Counted from the stretch's first letter, positions 29,401 through 38,084 are shown. The stretch is 52,218 nucleotides of DNA from Bacillus piscicola (GCF_022458745.1 NZ_JAJJJF010000014.1:1-52218); one strand, 5' to 3'. The notes: generated by a model not told the origin, from the sequence alone. Numbers and translations are program-made.

Positions 29401-30033
29401 ATCTTCTGCCTGAAAATAGCGTAACGAATCAATCTCCGTATCAAACAATTCGATCCGCAGCGGATTTTCTTCTGTTAACGCATAAATATCAATGATTCCG
29501 CCTCTAATACTGAACTCCCCGGGAGCAGAGACCATTTCAGTACGTTGATAACCTAACGCATTCAGATTGGCGGTAAACGCGGCGAGTTCAATATCTTTCC
29601 CCCGGCTTAACGATAGTTGGCTTGATTCCCAAAGTTCAGCCGGCGGAAGGAGACGTCTCATACCGGCAGCAGGTACGATAATGGTCCCTTTGAAATCACT
29701 ATTTGTCAGCTTATTGAGAACATCAATCCGCTGCGCCCTCATCTCAGGGCTTGCTGTTGCGATTTCCGACGAAATCATTTCATTTACGGGATACAATAAC
29801 ACTTCGTCGTCAAGCAAATCAGACAAATCTTCATAGAGCTTTTGCGCCTGAAATAATGTGTTGGTAATAACAAGCTGAGAGCGGTTCACTTTCGATTTTG
29901 CCAAAGATACAAAAAAAGCACGGGCTGATCCGCTTAAACCAGCAACGAGTTGTTCCCTCCATTTATGTTCAATACCTTCTAATACAGCCTGCACGTGCTC
30001 GTTGCGGGCTAAGATGCGTTCTAATTCTTTCAT
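26500..30033 (-). CDS. mfd: transcription-repair coupling factor
   Basis: Superfamily 2 DNA translocase that removes stalled RNA polymerase and recruits UvrA. The N-terminal UvrB-like domains (about 1-400), RNAP-interacting domain (about 480-540: VHVNHGIGKYLGIE), helicase motor (LLCGDVGYGKTEVAIRA near 640, VVDEEQRFG, SQLYQLRGRVGRS) and C-terminal inhibitory domain are all present. I use the ATG at 30033, with a purine-rich GGGGGAAAGGG before it; the open frame continues 24 codons upstream. This gives 1177 aa, the B. subtilis length. Confidence 0.97.
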   Translation of the reverse strand: MKELERILARNEHVQAVLEGIEHKWREQLVAGLSGSARAFFVSLAKSKVNRSQLVITNTLFQAQKLYEDLSDLLDDEVLLYPVNEMISSEIATASPEMRAQRIDVLNKLTNSDFKGTIIVPAAGMRRLLPPAELWESSQLSLSRGKDIELAAFTANLNALGYQRTEMVSAPGEFSIRGGIIDIYALTEENPLRIELFDTEIDSLRYFQAEDQRSLGEIEEVIVGPAQETILYEEQFNRAAAKLEESLATTLKKVTDQAVKEKLQEHLSYEKEQLEQQTRFQGLYKYMEFYYEAPATLLSYFPEDTVLYFDEISRVQEMAEQLDKEEAEWALAMLEQGEIPKGLSMGISLDKTLAVRDNPRIYFSLFLRNIPSLHPQNVANIQCRSMQQFHGQMPVLQKEIERWLKGEYTVVFTAASEDRAHRLQNVLNDYDVEADILERNANYRNDRASIVIGQLNSGFEMPMEKIAVVTDEEVFTKKVHRPRRRQKLSNAERIKSYSELQVGDLVVHVNHGIGKYLGIETLEVNGIHKDYLNISYAGNDKLYVPVEQIDQVQKYVGSEEKDPKISKLGGSEWKRVKRRVESSVQDIADDLIKLYAEREASKGHAFRSHDTEEQAFASSFPYQETEDQLKAIQEIKEDMERERPMDRLLCGDVGYGKTEVAIRAIFKAILDGKQVAMLVPTTILAQQHYDTISERFADHPINIGLLSRFRSRKQQTETIRSLKTGGIDIVIGTHRLLSKDIKYKDLGLLVVDEEQRFGVTHKEKIKQMKADVDVLTLTATPIPRTLHMSMLGVRDLSIIETPPENRFPVQTYVLEYNAALMKEAVEREIARGGQVYFLYNRVDDISRMAEQIAALVPEAEVTYAHGQMNEQELEAVMIDFLEGSKDVLVTTTIIETGVDIPNVNTLIIYDADKMGLSQLYQLRGRVGRSNRVAYSYFTYQRDKVLTEVAEKRLQSIKEFTELGSGFKIAMRDLSIRGTGNILGSQQHGFIESVGFDLYSQMLKEAIDQRKGEQPTEKRMEFEIDVKVDAYIPTEYIEDSKQKIEMYKRFKGLETMTDLRDLQDEMIDRFGEFPKETADLFTIAKIKIMAAENGVESIIQENKKTTLLFTEEASTHVEGTKLLELVNEFGREVGIGTSGSKIKIAIHQDKVSERQFLKILDTLVTKFPAVKKEAEKTG

Positions 30034-30152
30034 GTTTTCCCTTTCCCCCTTGTAACTTCCTTCCTTACTCTCTGTATGAATATTGCATGTTCTACGTAAC
30101 ATCATCCAGCCAGTCGAAGCACTCTTCTAAACGTATGTTCGGTTGTTACCAG

Positions 30153-30198
30153 CAGAAAACAGGCTGCCTCTATCTATTCTGAGCCAGTCCTGTTTTTC
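30153..30198 (-). terminator. fin terminator
   Basis: Minus strand AACAGGACTGGCTC and GAGGCAGCCTGTT pair around about 10 bases, with one bulge, and a short T-run follows. It lies about 45 bases past fin. Confidence 0.6.
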
Positions 30199-30241
30199 TA
30201 TCTATTCTACTTTCCTGCCATTTTTCGCAGCCTTGTCTCTT

Positions 30242-30475
30242 TCATTGTATCCAGCGATCCAACATATAGAAATCAGGATTATTCTCCAACGCTTCCTCAC
30301 AATGTTCACACGTTACTCGGACATGGACATTTCCATCCGATCCATAATGAATAATTTGTTGTTGTTCTTCATCGGAAAGCTCATTTAAACCGAGTTGTGG
30401 AGAAACGAGCAGCTGTTCATCCTCAAAAGTACCTAAGGACGTGCCGCAATGACGGCAGTAATAACGGATAGCCAT
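30242..30475 (-). CDS. fin: anti-SigF factor Fin (YabK)
   Basis: Small zinc-ribbon protein that inhibits SigF-RNA polymerase and helps the SigF-to-SigG switch in the forespore. The paired cysteine motifs are CRHCGT (about residues 7-12) and CEHCEEALENNPDFY (about 56-70). I use the ATG at 30475, seven bases after AAAGGAG, giving 77 aa, the family length. It lies between pth and mfd, as in B. subtilis. Confidence 0.92.
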   Translation of the reverse strand: MAIRYYCRHCGTSLGTFEDEQLLVSPQLGLNELSDEEQQQIIHYGSDGNVHVRVTCEHCEEALENNPDFYMLDRWIQ

Positions 30476-30554
30476 ATTCCCGCTCCTTTTCACTAATGTA
30501 TCCTTTTGTGCTCTTAGTATGAGCGGGAAAGTGGGAGGCTATACGACGGATTGG

Positions 30555-31118
30555 TTAATCTTTCCGATTGTACTTGTTCATCACATCAGCAAACGGAGTT
30601 CTCATCCATTCTCTCGCCGCTTCGTGGGCTCTATGAATCGTATTTTGAACAGCTTCTCTTTCTGCAGGCGGAAAAGTACCTAAAACGTGAGTGGTTACGG
30701 AATCCCCCACGTCCGGCCGGCCAATCCCGATGCGAATCCGCTTAAATTCTTTTGTACCAAGCTGGTCAATAATGGACCGTATTCCATTATGACCGCCATG
30801 TCCTCCTTTTAGACGGAGGCGTAAACTCCCCGGGGCTAAATCAAGATCATCATAGATAACAAGCAAGTTTTCCGGTTTAATAGTATAATACGCCAACAAA
30901 GGTTGAATCGCATGTCCAGACAAATTCATAAACGTCTGGGGCTTTACTAAAAAAATCTTTTCACCATTCTCAACAGTTTCGATCAATAAACTTTTCTGTG
31001 ATTTTTTCCAAGACAATCCAAGTTCTTCTGCCAATATATCAAGAGCATCGAAACCGACATTGTGTCTCGTACGTTCGTATTTTGTTCCAGGGTTGCCAAG
31101 ACCTGCAATGACTTTCAC
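30555..31118 (-). CDS. pth: peptidyl-tRNA hydrolase
   Basis: Releases peptides from peptidyl-tRNA that dropped off the ribosome (SpoVC in B. subtilis). Catalytic residues are in RHNVGFDALD (His at about 20) and YDDLDLAPG (Asp at about 93). KPQTFMNLSG and KGGHGGHNGIRS are conserved. At 187 aa it is typical. The start is GTG at 31118 after AGGGA. A terminator separates it from ctc. Confidence 0.96.
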   Translation of the reverse strand: MKVIAGLGNPGTKYERTRHNVGFDALDILAEELGLSWKKSQKSLLIETVENGEKIFLVKPQTFMNLSGHAIQPLLAYYTIKPENLLVIYDDLDLAPGSLRLRLKGGHGGHNGIRSIIDQLGTKEFKRIRIGIGRPDVGDSVTTHVLGTFPPAEREAVQNTIHRAHEAAREWMRTPFADVMNKYNRKD

Positions 31119-31155
31119 AACAAATCCCTGTCCTTCCTCTGTGCACGTGCAGCAT

Positions 31156-31193
31156 TAAAAAGGCATAACCGTTAATACGGCTATACCTTTTCG
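31156..31193 (-). terminator. ctc terminator
   Basis: Minus strand AAAAGGTATAGCCG, loop TATTAA, CGGTTATGCCTTTTT. It lies directly after ctc and before pth. Confidence 0.85.
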
Positions 31194-31200
31194 GTGACGT

Positions 31201-31833
31201 TTATTCTTCTTTATTCGGTTCGTCGTCGGTATTCTCGACAAGCTCTGGTTCTGTCACTTCATCCTCTTCTTCTACAGGCTCTTCATCTGGAGGAAGTACA
31301 GTAACGACCGTCTCGTCTGGATCATTCACGAATTCAAAGCCTTTACCCGCAGTTAAATCGGCAATTTGGATGGCATCTCCAATATTCAGCCCTGAAATAT
31401 CAACCTCAATCTCTTCTGGGATCTCAGCAGGGAGTGCACGGACGCTAACATTATAAAGAAGTAATGACACAACGCCTCCGTCCTTCTCGCCAGGTGCTTC
31501 CCCAACAAGGTTGACCGCAACTTCGGCTTCCATTTCTGATTTCAGATCTACTTCGAAGAAATCAATATGGACAAGATGATTTTTAATAGGGTCCACTTGC
31601 ATATCATGGACAATTACTTTGTGTGTTTTGTTTCCTGCAACATCCAAGTCTATAATCCCATTTCGGCCTACTTCTCGAAGCGTCTTCACAAAGGCAATAC
31701 TAGGAACAGAAACCGCTGTGCTCTCTGTCTCTTTCCCGTAAAGAACTGCCGGTACATACCCATCAAGACGCAATTGTCTCGTTGCAGACCTTTTCAAACT
31801 TTCACGTGTATTCGCTTCTAATAGTGCAGACAT
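31201..31833 (-). CDS. rplY: 50S ribosomal protein L25, general stress protein Ctc
   Basis: Binds 5S rRNA; in B. subtilis it is the stress protein Ctc. Residues 1-92 are the L25 beta-barrel (RQLRLDGYVPAVLYGKE, VHIDFFEVDL), 93-180 the TL5/Ctc C-terminal domain (EAEVAVNLVGEAPG, EIPEEIEVDISGL). The last about 35 residues are a very acidic tail ending DDEPNKEE. The total is 210 aa. GAGGTGA lies six bases before the ATG. I found no convincing SigB promoter; a SigA promoter is visible. Confidence 0.93.
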   Translation of the reverse strand: MSALLEANTRESLKRSATRQLRLDGYVPAVLYGKETESTAVSVPSIAFVKTLREVGRNGIIDLDVAGNKTHKVIVHDMQVDPIKNHLVHIDFFEVDLKSEMEAEVAVNLVGEAPGEKDGGVVSLLLYNVSVRALPAEIPEEIEVDISGLNIGDAIQIADLTAGKGFEFVNDPDETVVTVLPPDEEPVEEEDEVTEPELVENTDDEPNKEE

Positions 31834-31885
31834 GTCGACTCACCTCATTAAGATTATGTCAGTATATTACAACTTCGATTCTCAT

Positions 31886-31914
31886 ACTTTACCACTTGTC
31901 CTGTTAATAATCAA
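31886..31914 (-). promoter_or_regulatory. ctc SigA-type promoter
   Basis: Minus strand TTGATT (31909-31914), 17 bases, TAAAGT (31886-31891). It overlaps the 3' side of the prs terminator region. No GTTTAA-N14-GGGTAA SigB pattern was seen. Confidence 0.6.
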
Positions 31915-31918
31915 GGAA

Positions 31919-31945
31919 AGACCCTGCACGGGTGTGCTTGGTCTA
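31919..31945 (-). terminator. possible prs terminator
   Basis: Minus strand AGACC...GCAC, short loop, GTGC...GGTCT with small internal mismatches, then TTTCCTTG. The T-run is poor, so termination may be partial. Confidence 0.5.
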
Positions 31946-31947
31946 GC

Positions 31948-32898
31948 TTATTCAAATAGTGTGCTGACGGAAGTTTGTTCATGAACGCGGATAATTGCCT
32001 CGGCAATCAGTGGCGCAAGGGAGAGCTGTTTAATTTTGTCGATCTTCTTCTCCTCAGGCAGAACAATAGTGTTCGTGACGGCTAATTCTTTGATACTTGA
32101 GTTTTGGATACGATCGATAGCTGGTCCCGATAACACAGGGTGGGTACAGCATGCGTATACCTCTTTTGCCCCTTTTTCAAGCAGTGCATCCGCAGCTAAT
32201 GTCATCGTCCCTGCTGTATCGATAATATCGTCTACAATAATGGCTGTTTTTCCCGTTACATCGCCGATAATATTCATTACTTCTGAAACATTTGGTTTAG
32301 GGCGTCGTTTGTCAATGATAGCAATCGGCGTTTTCAGACGATCCGCCATTTTTCGAGCTCGTATGACACCACCATGGTCAGGAGAGACGACCACAATATC
32401 TTCAAGCCCTTTATCTTGGAAATGCTTCGACAAGATTGGTTCACCTAAAAGCTGATCTACCGGTATATCAAAAAAACCTTGGATCTGAGACGCATGCAGA
32501 TCAATGGTGATAACACGAGTAGCACCTGCTGTTTCAAGCAAGTTTGCCACCAATTTGGATGTAATCGGTTCCCGGGAGCGGGCTTTTCGATCTTGTCGTG
32601 CATATCCATAATACGGCATCACTACATTGATATTTTTGGCTGACGCTCGTTTAACCGCATCAATCGTGATCAAAAGTTCCATTAAGTGCTCATTTGCCGG
32701 TTCAGATGTAGATTGGACTAAGAATACATCACATCCGCGGATGCTTTCCTCAATATTTACTTGAATCTCGCCGTCACTAAACCGTTTTACTGAACTTTTA
32801 CCGATTTCTACACCAATTTGGTTCGTAACTTCGTGAGCAAGCTCAGGATTTGAATTAAGTGTAAAAACCTTCAAGTATGGATCGTCATAAGTGGGCAT
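31948..32898 (-). CDS. prs: ribose-phosphate pyrophosphokinase (PRPP synthase)
   Basis: Makes PRPP from ribose 5-phosphate and ATP for nucleotides, His and Trp. Signatures: [18 protein letters not shown] (about 37-54), [29 protein letters not shown], and the PRPP-binding [14 protein letters not shown] (about 215-228). I use the ATG at 32898, eight bases after GGAGG; an in-frame TTG at 32916 overlaps that site. It encodes 316 aa, one less than B. subtilis. Confidence 0.97.
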   Translation of the reverse strand: MPTYDDPYLKVFTLNSNPELAHEVTNQIGVEIGKSSVKRFSDGEIQVNIEESIRGCDVFLVQSTSEPANEHLMELLITIDAVKRASAKNINVVMPYYGYARQDRKARSREPITSKLVANLLETAGATRVITIDLHASQIQGFFDIPVDQLLGEPILSKHFQDKGLEDIVVVSPDHGGVIRARKMADRLKTPIAIIDKRRPKPNVSEVMNIIGDVTGKTAIIVDDIIDTAGTMTLAADALLEKGAKEVYACCTHPVLSGPAIDRIQNSSIKELAVTNTIVLPEEKKIDKIKQLSLAPLIAEAIIRVHEQTSVSTLFE

Positions 32899-33028
32899 GA
32901 ATGTTACCTCCGTCAATTCAGATTAAAAAAACAGGCGAATCATTTTTACGAGTCATTAATTAGGTGAAAAAACAAACATTTACATAAAATCTTGTTTTTA
33001 CATTCGTCTAAAATCGCGGATACTACCT

Positions 33029-33070
33029 GTTGATTGTAACGGAAAGCGTCCGCCTGCAGTGAAAATCAAC
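33029..33070. repeat. GC-rich intergenic repeat, 42-bp miniature copy
   Basis: It starts GTTGATT and ends AATCAAC, perfect 7-base terminal inverted repeats, and holds ACGGAAAGCGTCCGCCTGCA. These are the end sequences of the long GTTGATT-type elements common in Bacillaceae, with the middle missing. It lies between prs and glmU. Confidence 0.65.
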
Positions 33071-33093
33071 ATTTCAACGCTATTTCTAAACAG

Positions 33094-33119
33094 TTCGGAT
33101 TTTAATCACTGAATCCGAA
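33094..33119. promoter_or_regulatory. inverted repeat TTCGGATT/AATCCGAA between glmU and prs
   Basis: Perfect 8-base arms around 10 bases. The CCGAA core resembles a PurBox half-site, and the same AATCCGAA is found in the purR leader. prs is a PurR target in B. subtilis. It has no T-run, so a terminator role is less likely. Confidence 0.4.
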
Positions 33120-33140
33120 TTACTAAATTGATTCAAGAAA

Positions 33141-34502
33141 TTATTTATTACTCATATAGTCTTCTTTGTTAGTCTGCCGTGCTCGTGCAATGGATAAAGA
33201 TTGGCTCGGTATGTCATCGGTGATTGTCGACCCTGCTGCTACATACGCTCCTTTCCCTACCGTCACGGGTGCGATTAAGTTTGCATTGCAGCCAACAAAC
33301 GCCCCGTCTTCAATCCTAGTAAGGAATTTATCTTTGCCATCATAATTCACAGTGATTGAGCCACAGCCCATGTTAACCTCTTGCCCGACTTCCGCATCTC
33401 CAATATAGCTTAAGTGTGATGCTTTGCTTCCTTTGTCAAATGAGGACTTCTTCACTTCAACAAAATTACCAATTTTTACGTCATCCGCGAGGACAGACTC
33501 GGGCCGGATATGGGCAAACGGACCGATTTTTACTTGTTTTCCGACCGTACTAGAGGAGATCACGGATTGACGCACTTGTGATTGATCGTCTATTTTACTG
33601 TCTGTGATTTCTGTATAAGGGCCGATTACACACTCACTGCCTATTTCCACAGAACCAGTCAATGTCACACCCGGATGCAAAGTGGTATCTGTCCCAATAA
33701 CACTGTCCGCGGATATATATGTATGGTCAGGATCTATTATCGTAACGCCCTGTCTCATCCAGTGTTCATTTATTCTATGTCGCAGCGCTATCTCGGCTGC
33801 AGAAAGAGCAACACGGTCATTCACCCCGATCGTTTCCGAAAAATCAGGTGTCTGCCAAGCCGTCACTGTCTTCCCTTCCTTTTTTAGTATCCCAATAACG
33901 TCCGGCAAATAATACTCCCCTTGCGCGTTTTCATTGCCAACTTTCCGAAGAGCGGAAAATAACTCTTGATTATCAAAACAATACGTACCGGTGTTGATTT
34001 CCTTTATTTCCCGTTCATCCATTTTTGCATCTTTATGTTCCACTATGCTTGTTACGTGTCCGTTATCATCGCGGATAATCCGTCCATACCCGGTAGGGTC
34101 CTCCGCTTTAGCAGTCAGTATCGAAGCACTCGCTCCGGTACTTTCATGATGAGACATTAAAGCTTGAATGGTTTCGGCGCGAATCAACGGGGTGTCTCCG
34201 CATAAAACAACGGTTACTCCCTGTTTACCGCCTAGTATGTTTTCTGCCTGCATCACGGCATGGCCGGTGCCAAGTTGTTCTTCTTGAAAAGCATAAGACA
34301 CCCGGGTGCCTAAAAGTTCCTTTACAGCGTCTGCTCCATGTCCAATGACAGTAACCGCTTCAGACAGTCCTGCCCGTTCTACTTGATCAGCAACATGTTC
34401 AACCATCGGCTTTCCACATACAGGGTGAAGCACTTTATAGAGATTGGATTTCATTCGTTTTCCTTGTCCTGCCGCTAGTATAACCGCGTAACGATCATTC
34501 AT
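33141..34502 (-). CDS. glmU: bifunctional UDP-GlcNAc pyrophosphorylase / GlcN-1-P acetyltransferase
   Basis: Makes UDP-N-acetylglucosamine for cell wall. The N-terminal uridyltransferase has [13 protein letters not shown] (about 7-19) and VLCGDTPLI. The C-terminal acetyltransferase is a left-handed beta helix from about 250 on ([36 protein letters not shown]). At 453 aa it is near B. subtilis. ATG at 34502. It follows spoVG after a terminator. Confidence 0.97.
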   Translation of the reverse strand: MNDRYAVILAAGQGKRMKSNLYKVLHPVCGKPMVEHVADQVERAGLSEAVTVIGHGADAVKELLGTRVSYAFQEEQLGTGHAVMQAENILGGKQGVTVVLCGDTPLIRAETIQALMSHHESTGASASILTAKAEDPTGYGRIIRDDNGHVTSIVEHKDAKMDEREIKEINTGTYCFDNQELFSALRKVGNENAQGEYYLPDVIGILKKEGKTVTAWQTPDFSETIGVNDRVALSAAEIALRHRINEHWMRQGVTIIDPDHTYISADSVIGTDTTLHPGVTLTGSVEIGSECVIGPYTEITDSKIDDQSQVRQSVISSSTVGKQVKIGPFAHIRPESVLADDVKIGNFVEVKKSSFDKGSKASHLSYIGDAEVGQEVNMGCGSITVNYDGKDKFLTRIEDGAFVGCNANLIAPVTVGKGAYVAAGSTITDDIPSQSLSIARARQTNKEDYMSNK

Positions 34503-34646
34503 TATACGTCCCCCATGTCTCCCGTTTTCCCTTACGAATATATCCTAAAAAACTGCTTATTTCAAGGTGAGTCATCAGATTGTTACCATTTGCCTTTTTA
34601 CCTATCCCTTCATTCGTTTGGAAACTTCTCCAATAACCCCCTACTA

Positions 34647-34684
34647 CAAAAACCAGGCGGCCTGCTTTATGCAAGACCGCCTGA
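34647..34684 (-). terminator. spoVG terminator
   Basis: Minus strand CAGGCGGTCTTGC, loop, GCAGGCCGCCTG, then GTTTTTG. It begins 21 bases after spoVG. Confidence 0.88.
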
Positions 34685-34704
34685 TGAATGAGCTTCTCTT
34701 CGTA

Positions 34705-34998
34705 TTAAGATGCACCTGCTTCTTCAAACTCTGGTTTTTCTTGTTCGCCTTGACGATGGTATTCACCTAAAACAGCAGATTGGATTTTTTCCCGCGTCTG
34801 AGATGAAATGGGGTGAGCGATGTCTCTAAATTCCCCATCAGGCGTACGTTTACTAGGCATAGCTACAAACAAGCCATTATTACCGTCAATTACACGGATA
34901 TCGTGTACCACAAACTCACTGTCAATTGTAATCGAAGCAATCGCTCGCATGCGCCCATCCGTATTCACCCGACGAAGCCTTACGTCTGTTACTTCCAT
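34705..34998 (-). CDS. spoVG: SpoVG, RNA-binding regulator
   Basis: Small regulator that binds RNA and DNA and affects septum formation and virulence in Firmicutes. The family sequence [20 protein letters not shown], then [20 protein letters not shown], is obvious. I use the ATG at 34998, because in-frame GTG codons upstream overlap the GGTGG site. Length is 97 aa, as in B. subtilis. A SigH promoter is upstream. Confidence 0.96.
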   Translation of the reverse strand: MEVTDVRLRRVNTDGRMRAIASITIDSEFVVHDIRVIDGNNGLFVAMPSKRTPDGEFRDIAHPISSQTREKIQSAVLGEYHRQGEQEKPEFEEAGAS

Positions 34999-35044
34999 TT
35001 CTTTCACCACCTTTTTTTCCTTTAAAAATCTTTCTGAACTTACA

Positions 35045-35072
35045 TTTCAACACATCTTCCCTATTATCCTTC
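35045..35072 (-). promoter_or_regulatory. spoVG SigH promoter
   Basis: Minus strand GAAGGATAA (35064-35072) fits RnAGGAWWW perfectly. It is followed after 12 bases by GTTGAAA (35045-35051), one base from RnnGAAT. Upstream is an A/T-rich tract (35073-35105), like the AbrB-bound region of B. subtilis spoVG. Confidence 0.78.
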
Positions 35073-35123
35073 TTGATTTCTTAAAAAATATTTTAACTTT
35101 TGAGTTAATTGTAAAAATACAGA

Positions 35124-35151
35124 TGAAAAAAAGGCCCATACAGGCCCTTTG
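35124..35151 (-). terminator. ridA terminator
   Basis: Minus strand AAAGGGCCTG, loop TA, TGGGCCTTTTTTT. It ends the purR-ridA operon. Confidence 0.9.
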
Positions 35152-35155
35152 TTTA

Positions 35156-35533
35156 TCAGCTATTGATTAGTGCAATAACCTCTATTTCTACAAGTACATC
35201 TTTTGGAAGCCGCGCTACTTCCACACAAGATCTTGCCGGCTTATGTGCTTGAAAATAGCCTCCATACACTTCATTAATCACTGGAAAATCTTCCATGTTT
35301 TTAATAAATACCGTTGCTTTTACTACCGTATCCAGGCTGGCGCCGGCTTCTGCCAGTACTGCTTCCAGGTTTTTGAATACTTGATGAGTTTGCTCAGCTG
35401 CTCCGCCTTCCACCAACTGTCCTGCCGGCGTCAAAGGAATCTGGCCGGAGCTGTAAAACATATTATTGACAATGATTCCTTGTGAGTAGGGACCGATTGC
35501 TTCTGGCGCCTGTTTCGTAAAGACTGTTTTCAT
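35156..35533 (-). CDS. ridA: RidA, enamine/imine deaminase
   Basis: Removes reactive enamines such as 2-aminoacrylate produced by PLP enzymes. The family sequence [12 protein letters not shown] (about 9-20) and the catalytic-site [18 protein letters not shown] (about 103-120, with the conserved Arg) are present. At 125 aa it is standard. It overlaps purR by four bases (ATGA) and is co-transcribed with it. Confidence 0.95.
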   Translation of the reverse strand: MKTVFTKQAPEAIGPYSQGIIVNNMFYSSGQIPLTPAGQLVEGGAAEQTHQVFKNLEAVLAEAGASLDTVVKATVFIKNMEDFPVINEVYGGYFQAHKPARSCVEVARLPKDVLVEIEVIALINS

Positions 35534-36372
35534 TCTTTTGTCACCTCGTTTAATTTATTAAGAATATTACCAGGAACAGCATGAACCTGCATTTCTTTTT
35601 CATTCACCTCAGCAAGGCGGGAAATAGAGACGTAATCATCGACTAATCTTTCTTCCACATCTTCTGCTTCAACGAGAACGCCAATCCCAACAACCTCCGC
35701 TTTAAATTCTTGTAAAAGATCCATCATACCCCTCGCTGTTCCACCAGCTTTCATAAAGTCATCGACAATGAGAACGTTCGCACCTTCCTTTAAACTGCGG
35801 CGCGCGAGTGACATTGTCTGAATTCGTTTCGTGGAACCGGAAACATAATTAATACTCACCATGGAGCCTTCCGTAACACGGTGATCGCGGCGTACAATAC
35901 TAACCGGGACATTCAGATGAGAGCCGATCGCATAAGCAAGCGGAATACCTTTCATCGCTACTGTTAAAATGGCATCAATCCGCTGATTGGCAAAAACAGC
36001 CGCAAATAACTTCCCGATGTCATTCATGAATTGCGGATTGCCGAGAATGTCCATCATGTATAAGTATCCGCCAGGCAGCAGCCTTTCTTTATTCATAAGC
36101 GCCTGACAAAGCTTTGTTGTAAGACGGTCGCCTTCTTCCTGGTCAACGCCCGGTACATATTTCACCCCTCCACTTGCCCCTGGTATCGTCAAAAGCGATC
36201 CTATCCCCTGCGTCTCAAATATCTCCTTTACAATTGTTAAATCTTCACTAATGGAGGATTTGGCTGACTGATACCTTTCTGCAAAATAGCTCAGGGAGAC
36301 AAGCTGGTGTGGTTGGTTAATTAAATAATACGTCATATCCACCAAACGGCCGCTTCTTTTCAATTTTTTCAT
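35530..36372 (-). CDS. purR: purine operon repressor PurR
   Basis: Represses purine genes and is released by PRPP. Residues 1-70 form a winged helix ([20 protein letters not shown]), and 75-280 a phosphoribosyltransferase-like effector domain with the PRPP motif [19 protein letters not shown] use the ATG at 36372 after GGAGGG; the frame stays open 17 codons upstream but without a ribosome site. Length 280 aa. The leader has a PurBox-like element, so it is likely autoregulated. Confidence 0.95.
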   Translation of the reverse strand: MKKLKRSGRLVDMTYYLINQPHQLVSLSYFAERYQSAKSSISEDLTIVKEIFETQGIGSLLTIPGASGGVKYVPGVDQEEGDRLTTKLCQALMNKERLLPGGYLYMMDILGNPQFMNDIGKLFAAVFANQRIDAILTVAMKGIPLAYAIGSHLNVPVSIVRRDHRVTEGSMVSINYVSGSTKRIQTMSLARRSLKEGANVLIVDDFMKAGGTARGMMDLLQEFKAEVVGIGVLVEAEDVEERLVDDYVSISRLAEVNEKEMQVHAVPGNILNKLNEVTKE

Positions 36373-36385
36373 GTGAACCCTCCAC

Positions 36386-36399
36386 AAAATCCGAATGTT
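36386..36399 (-). promoter_or_regulatory. PurBox-like element in the purR leader
   Basis: AAAATCCGAATGTT, read on the plus strand, resembles the PurBox AWWWCCGAACWWT with changes on both sides of the CGAA core. It lies between the purR -10 box and the start codon. A single box would be a weak site. Confidence 0.45.
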
Positions 36400-36408
36400 A
36401 TATATGAA

Positions 36409-36437
36409 ATATAACACTTTCATACGGGTTTTATCAA
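36409..36437 (-). promoter_or_regulatory. purR SigA promoter
   Basis: Minus strand TTGATA (36432-36437), 17 bases, TTATAT (36409-36414). The -35 lies within the last codons of ispE. Confidence 0.7.
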
Positions 36438-37300
36438 GTTTTCTCCTTACTTATTAACCGAACGGCGTAAACTTGTTCACAAAAACCACGAAGCGCATTG
36501 TATACACGGGGAACTCTTGATTCTTTTTTAACCAATCCAAACACAGTTGGGCCACTCCCGCTCATAAGTGCTGCATCGGCGCCTGAGGCAATCATTCTTT
36601 CTTTTATCCGTCTTACCTCTGGGTGCATAGCCATAGTGACGTCTTCAAGGCTGTTATAAAGACGGTCACACATCGCGTGGTAATTTTGTTCAGAAATAGC
36701 CCGAGCCATCCTTTCTGTGCGGGAACCATCTGAAGCGCTGCTTGCTGACAACCGTCTGTACACCTCTCTTGTTGAAACTCCAATAGGAGGCTTAGCAAGA
36801 ATAACCCAGGATGGAGGCGGAGACGCAATTGGTTCAATAATCTCTCCTCTGCCGGAAGCTATCGCGGTCCCACCATGAACACAAAATGCTACATCGGAAC
36901 CAATTTCCGACCCGAGTGCAGCCAGCTCTTCTGATGACAGACCGAGCCTCCATACCTCATTCAATCCTTTCAGCGTAGCAGCTGCATCACTGCTTCCTCC
37001 TGCAAGACCCGCCGCCACTGGGATATTCTTATGAACATAAATAGAAGCCCCTTGGTGCACGTTATAACGTTCCTGAAGCAAAGATGCTGCCTGATATACT
37101 AAATTTCGTTGATCTACAGGCAGGAAACCTTCCGACATCTCCACACGTATGAGAGTATCGTTCCGATGCTCCATATCTATGCGATCCGCAAGATCGACTT
37201 GGGTCATCACCATCTTCACCTCGTGATAACCATCATTCCTTTTATGTAAAACCTCGAGGGCTAAGTTAATTTTAGCAGGAGCTTTAATCGTTCGTTTCAC
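36434..37300 (-). CDS. ispE: 4-diphosphocytidyl-2-C-methyl-D-erythritol kinase
   Basis: GHMP kinase of the non-mevalonate isoprenoid pathway. Motifs: [11 protein letters not shown] (about 7-17), [16 protein letters not shown] (about 93-108, the ATP loop), and [10 protein letters not shown] near 243. The start is GTG at 37300 after AAGGAG. Length 288 aa is typical. It is placed between sspF and purR, as in B. subtilis. Confidence 0.96.
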   Translation of the reverse strand: MKRTIKAPAKINLALEVLHKRNDGYHEVKMVMTQVDLADRIDMEHRNDTLIRVEMSEGFLPVDQRNLVYQAASLLQERYNVHQGASIYVHKNIPVAAGLAGGSSDAAATLKGLNEVWRLGLSSEELAALGSEIGSDVAFCVHGGTAIASGRGEIIEPIASPPPSWVILAKPPIGVSTREVYRRLSASSASDGSRTERMARAISEQNYHAMCDRLYNSLEDVTMAMHPEVRRIKERMIASGADAALMSGSGPTVFGLVKKESRVPRVYNALRGFCEQVYAVRLISKEKT

Positions 37301-37415
37301 TGTTATTTCTCCTTATCCTTACGGCAAAAATCGTTGTTACGTGCTCAGCTTTTAATCTCTGTTTATTTTAGTCGAAAAAAGAGTAACTGTACAGAACGAA
37401 ACGAGAAAAAGCCCC

Positions 37416-37452
37416 GTTTTTAAAAAGCTCCAGGGATTTCTCCCCAGAGCTC
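37416..37452 (-). terminator. sspF terminator
   Basis: Minus strand AGCTCTGGG, loop, CCCTGGAGCT, then TTTTTAAAAA. It lies 32 bases past sspF. Confidence 0.75.
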
Positions 37453-37483
37453 AGTATACTTGCGGTATGGAAATAATGACGGC

Positions 37484-37663
37484 TTATTGCTGTTTATCAA
37501 CCAAGCTTCGTTCCGCCATTTCAACAGCCCGCTTCACCATATTACCGGCATCGCGAGCCTTAATTCCTCCCCAGCCTTCCTTTTGAACGGTATCATAAAA
37601 ACCAAGTTCTTTTGCGATTTCCTCTTTTAACTGATCCGACATGATGCCGCGTTTCCGGCCCAT
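37484..37663 (-). CDS. sspF: alpha/beta-type small acid-soluble spore protein SspF
   Basis: DNA-binding spore protein. The signature [20 protein letters not shown] and the [20 protein letters not shown] helix match SspF. I use the ATG at 37663, with GGAGAGG before it, giving 59 aa. The frame extends 10 codons upstream, but this start matches the family. A weak SigG-type promoter lies upstream. Confidence 0.94.
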   Translation of the reverse strand: MGRKRGIMSDQLKEEIAKELGFYDTVQKEGWGGIKARDAGNMVKRAVEMAERSLVDKQQ

Positions 37664-37708
37664 CGCAATCCTCTCCTTTAAAAGAATAATCACAAAGGCA
37701 ATACCGCA

Positions 37709-37739
37709 AGTATACAGATTAGGATATACAAAAATGGCA
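37709..37739 (-). promoter_or_regulatory. weak candidate SigG promoter of sspF
   Basis: Minus strand TGCCAT (37734-37739), 18 bases, GTATACT (37709-37715). Both boxes deviate from TGAATA/CATACTA. It overlaps the veg terminator's 3' arm. Included because sspF is SigG-dependent elsewhere. Confidence 0.3.
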
Positions 37740-37783
37740 TAAATATAGCAATCTGTCTAAACAACAGAATGCCAATTTATGCC
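37728..37783 (-). terminator. veg terminator
   Basis: Minus strand GGCATAAAT (37775-37783) pairs with ATTTATGCC (37736-37744). Inside, TTCTGT and ACAGA extend the hairpin, and ATTTTTG follows. It is 20 bases past veg. Confidence 0.7.
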
Positions 37784-37803
37784 TCATTTAGAGATAAATA
37801 CTA

Positions 37804-38055
37804 TTATGCTTCTAATTCTTCTTCGCACATTGTCAGTTCTACAGTCTTCGTGAGTACATCTGTATAACTGTAAGAAATCCGTTCCACAGGATGCTTGTCT
37901 TTATCCAACTTTACTATAAAAACAGAAGGATAGGTTTCTTCCAATAAACCAGAACGCTCAATTGTCTTTTTGCGTCCGCCGTTCGCGATCACTGTGACCT
38001 TTTTTCCAACCTTTGCATCGAGAGCTTCTTTGATCTCAATCAATGTTTTTCCCAT
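37804..38055 (-). CDS. veg: Veg protein
   Basis: Small, highly expressed protein that stimulates biofilm formation in B. subtilis; its mechanism is not fully known. The family sequence [20 protein letters not shown] and the C-terminal [11 protein letters not shown] are plain. At 83 aa it is near the 86 of B. subtilis. Two tandem strong promoters lie upstream and GAGGTGG precedes the ATG. Confidence 0.95.
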   Translation of the reverse strand: MGKTLIEIKEALDAKVGKKVTVIANGGRKKTIERSGLLEETYPSVFIVKLDKDKHPVERISYSYTDVLTKTVELTMCEEELEA

Positions 38056-38084
38056 TTTATCAGATCCACCTCACTCGAGATTTA

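Noticed and set aside
31834-31947. SigB promoter for ctc
   Set aside because: No GTTTAA-N14-GGGTAA pattern; only a SigA-like promoter was seen.
32940-32990. weak hairpin followed by T6 between glmU and prs as glmU terminator
   Set aside because: The stem has only about eight broken A/T pairs; not convincing.
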